Shown: positions 19,111 to 27,400 of the stretch, piece by piece
How positions within the stretch are numbered: the stretch's first letter is position 1
How the letters are laid out: each line of letters opens with the position of its first letter
Origin: Streptomyces sp. NBC_00708
GTDB lineage: Bacteria; Actinomycetota; Actinomycetes; Streptomycetales; Streptomycetaceae
NCBI GenBank assembly: GCA_036226585.1
Contig: CP108997.1
Span: 6,386,001 to 6,450,000, forward strand
DNA: 64,000 nt
Direction of reading: 5' to 3'
Program-made: the position numbers and the translations under genes
Notes under the pieces: generated by a model
What the model was told of the DNA's origin: nothing
The model's database searches: none
What the model saw: only the letters and a program-made list of their open reading frames with translations

Positions 19111-20694
19111 ATGGCTGCCACCATCGCGCCCCCCGTCCCCGTCCCCACCGCCCCCGCGCTCGCCCTGAAACCGGGCACCGCCTGGACCGACGCCTGGAAC
19201 CGCTGCCTGGCCGTCGCCCCCGAGGCCTTCCAGGGCGACCGCGTCCTGAACCTCTGGGCCGGTACCTGGCACCGCGAAGGGCACGCGCTCCCCGCCACCA
19301 CCCCCGTGGACGGCACCCCCATCGCCGGGGCGCCCCGGCTCGACGGTCCCACCGCCGCCCGCGCGGTCCGCGCCGCCCTGGACGAGCACCGCGCCTGGCG
19401 CCACACCCCGCTCGACGAGCGCAAGGCCCGGGTGACCGCGGCCCTGGACGCCCTGACCGAACACCGTGACCTGCTGGCCCTCCTGCTCGTCTGGGAGATC
19501 GGCAAGCCCTGGCGCCTCGCCACGGCGGACGTGGACCGGGCGATCGACGGAGTGCGCTGGTACGTCGAGAACATCGACCGGATGCTCGTCGACCGCACCC
19601 CGCTGCCCGGCCCGGTCTCCAACATCGCCAGCTGGAACTACCCGATGTCCGTGCTGGTCCACGCGATGCTCGTGCAGGCCCTGGCCGGCAACGCGGTGAT
19701 CGCCAAGACACCCACCGACGGCGGCGTCGCCTGCCTCACCCTGGCCTGTGCGCTCGCCGTCCGCGAGGGACTGCCGCTCACCCTGGTCAGCGGCAGCGGC
19801 GGCGAACTCTCCGAGGCGCTGGTGCGCTCGCCCGAGATCGGCTGCGTCTCCTTCGTCGGGGGCCGCGACACCGGGGCGAGGATCGCCACCGCCGTCGCCG
19901 ACCTCGGCAAACGGCACATCCTCGAACAGGAGGGCCTCAACACCTGGGGCATCTGGAACCACACCGACTGGGACGCGCTCACCGCCGTCATCCCGAAGCT
20001 CTTCGACTACGGCAAGCAGCGCTGCACGGCCTACCCCCGGTTCGTCGTCCAGCGCAGCTCCTTCGACGCGTTCCTGGCGGCGTACCTCCCGGCGGTCCGC
20101 TCCCTGCGCGTCGGCCACCCCCTCGCCGTCGCGGACCCGTCGGACCCGCTGCCCGACCTGGACTTCGGCCCCCTGATCAACGCCGCCAAGGCGAAGGAGC
20201 TGGCCGACCAGGTCGCCGAGGCGGTCGACCGGGGTGCGGTCCCGCTGTACCGGGGCGACGCTTCGGCGTCCGGCGGGCACTTCCTGCCGGGCCAGGACAC
20301 CTCCGCGTACCTCCACCCGGTCACCCTGCTGGGCCCGCCGCCGTCCTCACCGCTGCACCACGCGGAGCCCTTCGGACCGGTCGACACGATCGTGCTGGTC
20401 GACACCGAGGCCGAGCTGCTGGCCGCGATGAACGCGTCGAACGGGGCCCTGGTCGCCACCCTCTCGACCGACGACCCCGCCACCTACCGGCGGCTGGCCC
20501 CGCAGATCCGCGCCTTCAAGACCGGCCACGGCAAGCCGCGCTCCCGAGGCGACCGCGAGGAGCTGTTCGGCGGCTTCGGCGCCTCCTGGAGCGGGGCGTT
20601 CGTCGGCGGGGACCTCCTGGTCCGCGCGGTCACCGACGGCCCCGAGGGCGAGCGGCCGCCGGGCAACTTCCCGGGCCACCACCTGATGCCGTAG
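19111..20694 (+). CDS. Aldehyde dehydrogenase family protein
   Basis: A 527-residue protein with the aldehyde dehydrogenase fold but unusual motif spelling. NIASWNYPMSVLVHAMLVQA corresponds to the canonical W-N-x-P cofactor loop, ILEQEGLNTWGIWNH carries the expected general-base glutamate, and YGKQRCTAYPRFVVQ holds the catalytic cysteine. SFVGGRDTGARIATA replaces the usual F-T-G-S. All key residues are present, so activity is likely. It may oxidise an aldehyde made by the upstream dehydrogenase and isomerase, which is inferred from position only, since a hairpin separates it from them. A start at 19111 follows CGGAGTAACC. Confidence 0.82.
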   Translation: MAATIAPPVPVPTAPALALKPGTAWTDAWNRCLAVAPEAFQGDRVLNLWAGTWHREGHALPATTPVDGTPIAGAPRLDGPTAARAVRAALDEHRAWRHTPLDERKARVTAALDALTEHRDLLALLLVWEIGKPWRLATADVDRAIDGVRWYVENIDRMLVDRTPLPGPVSNIASWNYPMSVLVHAMLVQALAGNAVIAKTPTDGGVACLTLACALAVREGLPLTLVSGSGGELSEALVRSPEIGCVSFVGGRDTGARIATAVADLGKRHILEQEGLNTWGIWNHTDWDALTAVIPKLFDYGKQRCTAYPRFVVQRSSFDAFLAAYLPAVRSLRVGHPLAVADPSDPLPDLDFGPLINAAKAKELADQVAEAVDRGAVPLYRGDASASGGHFLPGQDTSAYLHPVTLLGPPPSSPLHHAEPFGPVDTIVLVDTEAELLAAMNASNGALVATLSTDDPATYRRLAPQIRAFKTGHGKPRSRGDREELFGGFGASWSGAFVGGDLLVRAVTDGPEGERPPGNFPGHHLMP

Positions 20695-20715
20695 AGCCTG
20701 AGCGGTATGCGGCCC

Positions 20716-22020
20716 TCAGCCGATCCCCTGCCGGTCGGGCAGCAGCGAGAACTCCCGCTCGGCCACCTCCGGCACCGCGTGCTCCACCGCCTGCACCAGC
20801 AGCGCGCGGTGCCGGACCAGCGGCCCCCGCCGGTCAGGACCGGCCAGCGGCATCAGGTCGTCGATCCCGGCGAGCAGCCGCCGCGTCACCTGGGGGGCGT
20901 TCGCCCCGCACCGGCGGATCTCCTCGAAGCCGAGGTCCACCAGGTCCTCCCACGACGGCACCTCCTGCACCAGCCGGACCGCGCCCGAACGGTCCCGGTG
21001 GTGCACGGTGCCCAGCGGCAGCCGCACGGCGGCGGCGAGGAACTGCACGATCCGGTCCAGGCACTGCACGGCGGTCGTCGGGTCGTTGGTCGCGGGGGAC
21101 AGGGCCCGTAGCGCGATGTCCGACAGCTGGCGCGGCCCGAACGCCAGATCCTGGTGCAGGGTGCGCTCGACGCCCACGGACACCGTGTACCGCAGCGCGT
21201 GCCGGCTCGGCGCCGCCCCGCCGTGCACGGCGAGCACCGGCGTCCCCGGCACCACGAAGTCCCCGAGCCGGGGGATCAGCCGGAGCACGACGCCCTGGCG
21301 CCGGGCGGCCCGGACGAGCCGGGCGACGTTGACGTCCCGGAGCACCCCGGCCCGTCCCTCGTAGAGGATCTGCCCGGTCTCGTCGGGCAGCGGCTCCTCG
21401 CCCGGCCGGCCGGCGGGCATCCGGCCCAGCACCTTGGACGTGTCCCGGGTGATGTGATCGAGGACCGGCCCGATCTGCATCAGACGCAGCGTGGAACTCA
21501 CGTACGCGATGAACAGCAGCAGACTCAGCCCGACGAGCGCGGCGGTCAGCAGGCTCTGCACGAACGGCAGCGAGGTGACCCGCCGGGGGTCGGTCTCGCT
21601 CTCGTACGAGCTGAGCACCAGCAGCGAGAACACGAACGTCGCGAGGAACACCGACAGGGTGAGCTTGCTGATCCGGCTCCGTACGAAGATCCGCACCACC
21701 CGGGGCGTGAGCTGCCCGCTCGCCATCTGCACGGCGACCAGCGAGATGCTGAAGACCACACCGATGAAGGTCATCATCGCGGAGCTGACCGTGACGACGA
21801 TCTGCTTGGTGTCCTCGGCGACCTTCACCAGGTCCTGGATCTCGTCGTACGCCCGCTCCTCGCGCAGGTACGAGACGATCTGCTCGTCCACCGCCGCGGC
21901 GGCGAACCAGAGCACGCACGCGACGACGAGCGTCATGGCCGGGGCGAACCAGAAGGTCTCGCGCAGGTGCTCGCGCAGAGGTGACAGCGCGCGGGGAGGA
22001 CGGGAGCCGCGATCACTCAT
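20716..22020 (-). CDS. DUF2254 domain-containing membrane protein
   Basis: A 434-residue protein matching the DUF2254 family in length and layout. Four hydrophobic segments lie in the N-terminal half: FAPAMTLVVACVLWFAAAAV, VTVSSAMMTFIGVVFSISLV, LSVFLATFVFSLLVLSS and LLTAALVGLSLLLFIAYV. A soluble C-terminal domain follows, with the conserved ALSPATNDPTTAVQCLDRI. The function of the family is not established; a channel-like or stress role has been guessed. The ATG at 22020 is the first after which the family N-terminus appears. It converges on the aldehyde dehydrogenase with 21 bases between, and no hairpin is obvious there. Confidence 0.88.
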   Translation of the reverse strand: MSDRGSRPPRALSPLREHLRETFWFAPAMTLVVACVLWFAAAAVDEQIVSYLREERAYDEIQDLVKVAEDTKQIVVTVSSAMMTFIGVVFSISLVAVQMASGQLTPRVVRIFVRSRISKLTLSVFLATFVFSLLVLSSYESETDPRRVTSLPFVQSLLTAALVGLSLLLFIAYVSSTLRLMQIGPVLDHITRDTSKVLGRMPAGRPGEEPLPDETGQILYEGRAGVLRDVNVARLVRAARRQGVVLRLIPRLGDFVVPGTPVLAVHGGAAPSRHALRYTVSVGVERTLHQDLAFGPRQLSDIALRALSPATNDPTTAVQCLDRIVQFLAAAVRLPLGTVHHRDRSGAVRLVQEVPSWEDLVDLGFEEIRRCGANAPQVTRRLLAGIDDLMPLAGPDRRGPLVRHRALLVQAVEHAVPEVAEREFSLLPDRQGIG

Positions 22021-22277
22021 GCGAGCGAACGTAACCCGCCCCGTCCGCCCGCCGGTGGACCCCGGCGCCGACCCTCCGGCTCCACGGTCCGTACGTGCGT
22101 CGCGACGGTCCGTACGGGAGGGGCGCACGGCTGGGGCGAAACGCCTCCTGGACGCCCCCGCACCGCACTGACCAGCGCAATGTCCACCGGCCGGCCACCG
22201 GATATCCAGGTGAGAGGCACCCCGAACCCCTGGTATTGTTTTCTTTGTCGCCGCGGGAAACCGGGGCGGATCACCTG

Positions 22278-22362
22278 GTCCGGGTGGCGGAATGGCAGAC
22301 GCGCTAGCTTGAGGTGCTAGTGCCCTTTATCGGGCGTGGGGGTTCAAGTCCCCCCTCGGACA
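22278..22362 (+). tRNA. tRNA-Leu, anticodon GAG
   Basis: An 85-base class II tRNA. The acceptor arm GTCCGGG pairs with CTCGGAC, followed by A as discriminator. The anticodon stem CTAGC/GCTAG encloses the loop TTGAGGT with GAG at 22311-22313, reading CUC and CUU leucine codons. The long variable arm (TGCCC...GGGCG) is diagnostic for Leu/Ser, and the T loop contains GGTTCAAGTC. The 3' CCA is not encoded. A TATTGT about 40 bases upstream could be the -10 box. Confidence 0.95.
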
Positions 22363-22466
22363 CTCATCCAGTTCCCACGGTTCATCGCGAACCGTGGGAA
22401 TTTCTGGTTTCCGGGGACGGCCCATGCCGCCGCCGGACGAGCGAATCGACCCTGGAGGACCCACCG

Positions 22467-23294
22467 GTGGCTGTGCAGCGGATCTCGACCCGCAACGCCC
22501 GCTTTCAGCAGTTCCAGACGCTGCTCACCAACCGGACCAAGCGCGGGCGCGCCCGCGAGTTCATCGTCCAGGGCGTCCGGCCGATCACCATGGCCGTCGA
22601 GCACGGCTGGACGATCCGCTCCCTCCTGTACGACGCGAGCCGCCCCCTGTCCCGTTGGGCCGAGGAGCTGATGCGAGGCATCACCACCGAGCGCATCGCG
22701 ATGGCCCCCGACCTGCTCGCGGAGCTGAGCGAGCGGGCGGAGGGCGCGCCGGAGGTCCTGGCCGTGGTCGAGATGGCCCCCGACGACCTGACCCGCATCC
22801 CGGTCGGTGACGACTTCCTCGGCCTCGTCTTCGACCGCCCGACGCAGCCCGGCAACATCGGCAGCATCATCCGCTCCGCCGACGCCTTCGGCGCGCGCGG
22901 GCTCATCGTGACGGGGCACGCGGCCGACCCGTACGACCCGAAGGCGGTCCGGGCGACGACAGGCTCCTTCTTCGCACTGCCCGTGGTCCGCACCCCCTCG
23001 CACCACGAGGTCGGCCAGTGGCTGGACGCGGAGCGCGCGCAGGGCCGCCCGGTGGTCGTCGTCGGCACCGACGAGGACGGCGAGTGCGACGCCTCGGAGT
23101 TCGACCTGACCCAGCCCGTCCTGCTGCTCATCGGCAACGAGACCGCCGGCCTCAGCAACGCGTGGCGCGACCGCTGCGACCACGTCGTCAGCATCCCGAT
23201 GACGGGTTCGGCCAGCTCCCTCAACGCCTCGAACGCGGCGTCGATCGTCCTGTACGAGGCGCGCCGCCAGCGGCTGGCGAAGGCACGGGGCTAG
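22467..23294 (+). CDS. SpoU/TrmH-family RNA methyltransferase
   Basis: A 275-residue SPOUT enzyme. About 110 N-terminal residues form the substrate-binding part (RISTRNARFQQFQTLLTNRT, EFIVQGVRPI). The trefoil-knot domain has the three SpoU motifs: QPGNIGSIIRSADAFGARG, VLLLIGNETAGLS and VSIPMTGSASSLNASNAASI, with the motif 1 arginine and motif 3 serine/asparagine intact. It would 2'-O-methylate a ribose in rRNA or tRNA. The thiostrepton-resistance methylases belong to the same superfamily, but nothing here points to resistance. The GTG at 22467 follows GGAGG by 8 bases. Its TAG stop is formed by the first bases of the downstream foldback element. Confidence 0.88.
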   Translation: MAVQRISTRNARFQQFQTLLTNRTKRGRAREFIVQGVRPITMAVEHGWTIRSLLYDASRPLSRWAEELMRGITTERIAMAPDLLAELSERAEGAPEVLAVVEMAPDDLTRIPVGDDFLGLVFDRPTQPGNIGSIIRSADAFGARGLIVTGHAADPYDPKAVRATTGSFFALPVVRTPSHHEVGQWLDAERAQGRPVVVVGTDEDGECDASEFDLTQPVLLLIGNETAGLSNAWRDRCDHVVSIPMTGSASSLNASNAASIVLYEARRQRLAKARG

Positions 23295-23455
23295 GGCCTT
23301 TCGTTTGGATCATGCCGGGCTCGCGGGCTCCGGCACCGCACCTCGCGGCGTTGTCGTCAATCACCAACGCTCCGCGTTGCCTCAATCCTCCGCCTTGCGA
23401 TGCACGGCACCGGAGCCCGCTCCCTGATCCGGCCTGATCCAAACGAAAGGCCCTA
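23292..23455. mobile_element. MITE-like foldback element with perfect terminal inverted repeats
   Basis: The two ends are exact inverted copies: GGGCCTTTCGTTTGGATCA just inside a TA at 23292-23293, and its complement ending before a TA at 23454-23455, so 21 bp match perfectly including the TA. A second 11-bp inverted pair (GCGGGCTCCGG at 23323-23333, CCGGAGCCCGC at 23410-23420) lies inside, and the 164 bases can fold almost end to end. There is no coding capacity. TA flanks suggest target duplication as made by IS630/Tc1-like transposases (inference). The element fills the whole gap between two convergent genes and carries both TAG stops, and must also act as their terminator. Confidence 0.75.
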
Positions 23456-25075
23456 AGCGGAGTCGTCAGTACCCCGGGCGGAGAGGGCCGCCAGATAGCG
23501 CGGCAGTGCGTTGGACGCGAGGGACAACGGGAAGCGGGCGCCGAGCTGCCCGTCCGGGCGTACGACGAAACCGGTCGGCCCGTCCGGCCGGTAGAGGCGC
23601 CCGAACTCGCCGCCCGTGTCGCGGTGGCCGGGCACGTCCGCCGGCGCGTCGCCCGCCACGACGGTGACGGTGTCCATGCCGCCCACCTCCGTCGCTTCGA
23701 CGCCCCGCGGCGCGTACCGCAGCAGCACATGGCCCGTCCGGCCGCGCAGTACGTCGAGCAGCCGCAGCGGGTAGGCCGCCACCGGGTGCGTCAGACCTCC
23801 GCAGTCCGGGGCGCGGTCGCCGGGCTGCGGGGCGTCGGGGGGCCCGTACGGGGTGCCGGACAGCGGCCCGTCGCGGTAGCCGACGAGCAGCTGGGCCTCA
23901 CGGAGCAGCACGGTCTCCAGATCGTCCGCGTCGTTCTCGACACCCTGGGTGGCGTGCCGGACGGTCCGCCCGACGACCTCCTCGCCCACCGGCCGCCGCT
24001 CGGCGTCGTAGCTGGTCAGCAGCGCGGGCCCGGCCTCGCCGCGCACCACGAGGGCGAGCTTCCAGGCCAGGTTGCAGGCGTCCTGGATGCCCGTGTTCAT
24101 GCCCTGCGCGCCGGTCGGCGGATGGATGTGGGCGGCGTCGCCCGCGACGAAGACCCGGCCCTCGCCGTACCGGTCCACGATCCGGTGGCTGATCCGGAAG
24201 ACGGACGACCAGCGCATCCGCGACAGGACCGCGGGCCTCGGTGCCAGGCGGTCGACCACGGCCTGGATGTCCATGAGCGTCGGCGTGTGCCCGCCCTCAA
24301 GACCGTGCGCCACCTCGCCGCCGTCCGCCGGACCGGTGGAGAGCGCGGGCGGGACCAGCATGGACATCCGGTAGCGGCCCGTACCCGGCAGCGGGATGCA
24401 GACCAGCAGATCGTCCGTGGACCCGTCGGCCGCGGTGTGACTGGCGCGCACCCCGTACCCGTACGGCAGGTCCCAGTCGGCCTCGACGTCGGCCAGCATG
24501 TACTCCTCGCCGAACGCCCCGCCCTCGAAGGAGAGCCCGAGCCCCTTGCGTACGGTGCTGTGCGCACCGTCGCAGCCGACCAGATACCCGGCCCGCACCT
24601 CCTCCGTCCCGCCGGAGGCCGTACGCAGCCGCGCCGTTACCCCGTCCGCGTCCTGGTCGAAGCCCTCCAGCTCCGTCCCGCGCTCGATGGCCGTGCCGAA
24701 CCCGGCGACGTACTCCTCCAGGATGCGCTCGGTCTCGTACTGCGGAAGCGAGGCGAACCCGTACGGCACCTCGGGCGGCAGCGCGAGCTCGATCCGGGCC
24801 ACCTCGGCCCCGTCGATATGGATCAGCTGCCCGTACATCGGCGCCGCCGCCTCCAGCACGGCCCCGGCCAGGCCCATCCGGTCCCAGAGCTCCAGGGTGC
24901 GCGGCTGGATGCCCACCGCCTTCGCGTACGGCAGCCGGCCCGCCAGCCGGTCGACGAGCCGGCACGCCACCCCGCGCCGCCGCAGCTCCGCCGCGACACT
25001 CAGCCCGACGGGCCCGGCGCCGATGATCAGCACGTCGGTATCGGTGGCGTGCTCACTGGAGTGCGTATGAGCCAC
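23453..25075 (-). CDS. FAD-dependent monooxygenase (PheA/TfdB type)
   Basis: A 540-residue class A flavoprotein hydroxylase. The FAD dinucleotide motif is VLIIGAGPVGLSVAAELRRR at about residues 15-34, the DG motif lies in GYLVGCDGAHSTVRKGLG, and the GD motif is VFVAGDAAHIHPPTGAQGMN, followed by IQDACNLAWKLALV. A thioredoxin-like C-terminal domain follows, as in aromatic hydroxylases and rifampicin-type monooxygenases. It should add one oxygen to an aromatic or polyketide substrate using NAD(P)H. A GTG at 25075 is chosen because GGGAGG lies 5 bases before it. Its TAG stop lies in the right terminal repeat of the foldback element. Confidence 0.88.
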   Translation of the reverse strand: MAHTHSSEHATDTDVLIIGAGPVGLSVAAELRRRGVACRLVDRLAGRLPYAKAVGIQPRTLELWDRMGLAGAVLEAAAPMYGQLIHIDGAEVARIELALPPEVPYGFASLPQYETERILEEYVAGFGTAIERGTELEGFDQDADGVTARLRTASGGTEEVRAGYLVGCDGAHSTVRKGLGLSFEGGAFGEEYMLADVEADWDLPYGYGVRASHTAADGSTDDLLVCIPLPGTGRYRMSMLVPPALSTGPADGGEVAHGLEGGHTPTLMDIQAVVDRLAPRPAVLSRMRWSSVFRISHRIVDRYGEGRVFVAGDAAHIHPPTGAQGMNTGIQDACNLAWKLALVVRGEAGPALLTSYDAERRPVGEEVVGRTVRHATQGVENDADDLETVLLREAQLLVGYRDGPLSGTPYGPPDAPQPGDRAPDCGGLTHPVAAYPLRLLDVLRGRTGHVLLRYAPRGVEATEVGGMDTVTVVAGDAPADVPGHRDTGGEFGRLYRPDGPTGFVVRPDGQLGARFPLSLASNALPRYLAALSARGTDDSA

Positions 25076-25327
25076 GGATGCCTCCCGGTGCGTTGCCCCG
25101 TGGGGTCCCCGTACTCATGGTCGCGCGGCGGGGGATGGGCGGCGAGCGGACGGAACGGCCGGGGACGGATCGGGCGACCGAGCCAGTCGGCGCGGCTCGT
25201 GATGGTGGGTTCAGCCCGGTGGGAATTCGCTTGCCGGCTCCCGCCCTTGAGGCGATGATCTCCGGCGTGAACACGACACTCTGCAACCGCCGACCGCACA
25301 CCTTCACGCCTGCAGAGGATCACGATC

Positions 25328-25896
25328 TTGACCTACACACTCCGCGCGTACACACCGGCTGACGAGACCTCCTGGCTGCGCTGCCGGGTTCTCGCCTTCC
25401 TGGACACGGCCTTCTACGACTCCGTCGTCCCCGCCAAGCCGGTCATCGCGGCGCCCGGCCTGGAACTCGTCGTGGTCGACGCGACCGGCTCGGTAGCCGC
25501 CCTCATGGACACCGGCATCGAGGGCCATGCGGCGACCGTCGACACCGTCGCAGTCCACCCGGACCACCGTCGCCGCGGCCTGGGACGGCAACTGCTGGAC
25601 CGGACCCGCGATTGGGCACGCTCGGCCGGGGCGACCACGCTGGATGCCTGGACCGGGGCGACGTGGACACGCTGGCCTGGTACCACGCGATGGGCTTCGA
25701 CGAGAGCGACCATTACCTGCACGTTTACGCCAACCATTACTCCGACCCGTCCGAGCCCACCCGAGCCATCAAGGAGCGGCGGCCCGGGATCCACCCCATC
25801 GTGATCTTCGGCCACGCCCCGCTCTCGGACGAACGGCGGCTGAGGAGCGAGTTCGCCCGGGTCCATGTGGACCGGCGCTTCGCCCAGCGCCTCTGA
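25328..25896 (+). pseudogene. GNAT N-acetyltransferase gene broken by a single-base frameshift
   Basis: A TTG at 25328 opens a GNAT domain (TLRAYTPADETSWLRCRVLA, then VAVHPDHRRRGLGRQLLDRT, the acetyl-CoA-binding R-x-x-G-x-G region). Sense is lost after TLDAWT near 25651. The continuation is found one frame over, as RGDVDTLAWYHAMGFDESDH through to a stop at 25896. Restoring one base in the run GACCGGGGCG would join both parts into a single protein of about 189 residues. Either the gene is inactive or the read has a missing C. Substrate unknown; it is an orphan between the monooxygenase and a methyltransferase. Confidence 0.82.
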
Positions 25897-25950
25897 CGGA
25901 ACGCGTGAGTGCCGGCCCACGCGTGTGGGTGCTGTGGCAGGGTCGGGGCC

Positions 25951-26577
25951 ATGCCCTTCGACCACAACGACCACTACCACCGTCTGCTGCTGAGGCACAT
26001 GCCGCGCGACTGCGCGGCGGCGCTGGAGGTGGGGTGCGGGACCGGGCAGTTCGCGCGGCGGCTCGCCCGCCCGGACATGGAGGTCGACGCGGTCGACCCG
26101 TCGGAGGAGGCCATCGCGGAGGCCCGCTCCTTCTCCGACGGGGCGGCCGACGACCGGATCCCGCGTTTCCGGCGCGCGGACGTGACCGAACTCGCCCTGC
26201 CCCAGGGGCACTACGGCTTCATCTCGTGCCTGGCCAGCATCCACCACATGCCGTTCGCAACCGTCGCGACCTTGCGTGACGCGCTCGCGCCCGGCGGCGT
26301 CCTGGTGATCCTGGGGTGCTACCCGGAACGGACCCGCCTCGACTGGGCCTGGAGCCTGGCAGCCGTGCCGGCCAACGCCGCCGCCAGGCTGGCGATCGGT
26401 GCCAAGGACCGGTTCCGCCCCGCCGCGACTCGCCGGCAGGCGGTAAGTGCGCCGGTGCTGCAGCCGACCATGCCCCTGTCCGAGATCCGCCGGGAAGCGG
26501 CGACGTTGCTGCCGGGGTGCAGCATCCGCAGACTCCTCTTCTGGCGCTACCTGCTGGTCTTCCGCAACCGAGCCTGA
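25951..26577 (+). CDS. Class I SAM-dependent methyltransferase
   Basis: A 208-residue protein. Motif I is ALEVGCGTGQFARRLA at about residues 23-38, the acidic residue at the end of strand 2 is in EVDAVDPSEEAI, and YGFISCLASIHHMPF gives motif post-I. The C-terminal third contains DWAWSLAAVPANAAARLAIG, a hydrophobic stretch that could associate with a membrane. The ATG at 25951 is chosen because the first residues MPFDHNDHYHRLLL match this family. Substrate unknown. It converges on the lipoprotein gene with only 13 bases between the stops. Confidence 0.8.
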   Translation: MPFDHNDHYHRLLLRHMPRDCAAALEVGCGTGQFARRLARPDMEVDAVDPSEEAIAEARSFSDGAADDRIPRFRRADVTELALPQGHYGFISCLASIHHMPFATVATLRDALAPGGVLVILGCYPERTRLDWAWSLAAVPANAAARLAIGAKDRFRPAATRRQAVSAPVLQPTMPLSEIRREAATLLPGCSIRRLLFWRYLLVFRNRA

Positions 26578-26590
26578 CGGCCGTCGGAGG

Positions 26591-27253
26591 TCAGTTGGAC
26601 GAGTGGGTCCCGACCTTGAACATGCCGAAGTCCTGACGGTCGTCGAACTCCAGGTACCCGGGTTGTCCGTCCGGGACCATGAGGATTGTGGTCGCCCGCA
26701 CGAACTCGCCCGGTCGCGGGTCCGGTTCGTTCACGAAGTTCTCCTCGGCCATCCCGAGCCCCGCGCAGTCACCGCCGATGGTTTGGTCGACGTTCTTAGT
26801 CTCGCCGTCCTTGCCGGTCCACCGGGCGTGCGTCAGCGGGTAGGTGTCAAAATCCTCACTGCTCGTGTTCTTCACCTTCATTTCCAGGCAGACGAAGGTC
26901 ATCCCCGGATCGGCGACCTCCGGGTCGAGACCCGCGTCGTTCGGCAAGCTGTCGGACTGCTTCAGCTCGGTCAGGGTCACTACGGCCGAGCTCGCGGGGA
27001 TGTCGAGCGTACTGTCAGGCGAGATCGCCACCTGGAGCTTCTTGCCCTCCTTGAGGACCCGTACCTGGTCACTGGGTGGAGGTGGGGTCTCGGTGGCGCG
27101 GGCGGCGCTGGCGGCGTGCGCCGGTGTTTTGCCGCTCCGCGTATGAGCCGCGTCCTCCGCCGGGCCGCAGTCGACGAGCAGGCCGACGGCGGTTGCGGCG
27201 CCGAGCACTGCGAGGAGCCTTCGACCAGGTGGGCCGTACGCCTGACGGTTCAT
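26591..27253 (-). CDS. DUF4352-type secreted lipoprotein
   Basis: A 220-residue protein. A basic start and hydrophobic run (RRLLAVLGAATAVGLLVDC) suggest a signal peptide with Cys29 as lipid site, although D before the cysteine is unusual for a lipobox. A low-complexity Ala/Pro/Thr linker follows, then a beta-rich domain from about residue 65 with FVCLEMKVKNTSSEDFDTYP, the hallmark of DUF4352 immunoglobulin-like extracellular domains. Its function is unknown. It lies just outside the left edge of the defence-type island, next to a sortase remnant, on the same strand. Confidence 0.72.
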   Translation of the reverse strand: MNRQAYGPPGRRLLAVLGAATAVGLLVDCGPAEDAAHTRSGKTPAHAASAARATETPPPPSDQVRVLKEGKKLQVAISPDSTLDIPASSAVVTLTELKQSDSLPNDAGLDPEVADPGMTFVCLEMKVKNTSSEDFDTYPLTHARWTGKDGETKNVDQTIGGDCAGLGMAEENFVNEPDPRPGEFVRATTILMVPDGQPGYLEFDDRQDFGMFKVGTHSSN

Positions 27254-27330
27254 GGCGACCCACTCCCTCCGGAGTAGTTCCTCGCCTCAGCTTGCGCCCT
27301 GGGAGCGTGGGGCGCAGGTCGGCGCCGGTT

Positions 27331-27400
27331 CTACTTGCGCTTCGCGTACACGATCAGGTTGTCCACCGGGGGCCGTTCGCGTGTGCGGTCCGGGTTGAGG
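27331..27400 (-). pseudogene. Sortase remnant (class F sortase 3' end with internal deletion)
   Basis: On the minus strand these bases read LNPDRT, then PVDNLIVYAKRK and a TAG stop. The same two blocks occur in the intact sortase at 42958-43551 as residues 73-78 and as the last residues before its stop. A 31-base stretch at 27340-27370 is identical to 42967-42997, and an 18-base stretch at 27383-27400 is identical to 43319-43336; about 320 bases between them are missing here. The final residue differs (K against T), so this is a diverged remnant or a second sortase copy. The helicase gene reads through part of it in another frame. Confidence 0.8.

Noticed and set aside
16841..19711. 956-codon minus-strand open frame opposite the dehydrogenase and isomerase genes
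   Set aside because: It is the antisense shadow of three genes with clear family motifs; the translation is Arg/Gly/Val repetitive without domains.
22467..23294. Thiostrepton- or nosiheptide-resistance rRNA methylase
   Set aside because: Same SPOUT superfamily and similar length, but there is no thiopeptide cluster nearby and its position after a tRNA gene suggests a housekeeping RNA methylase.
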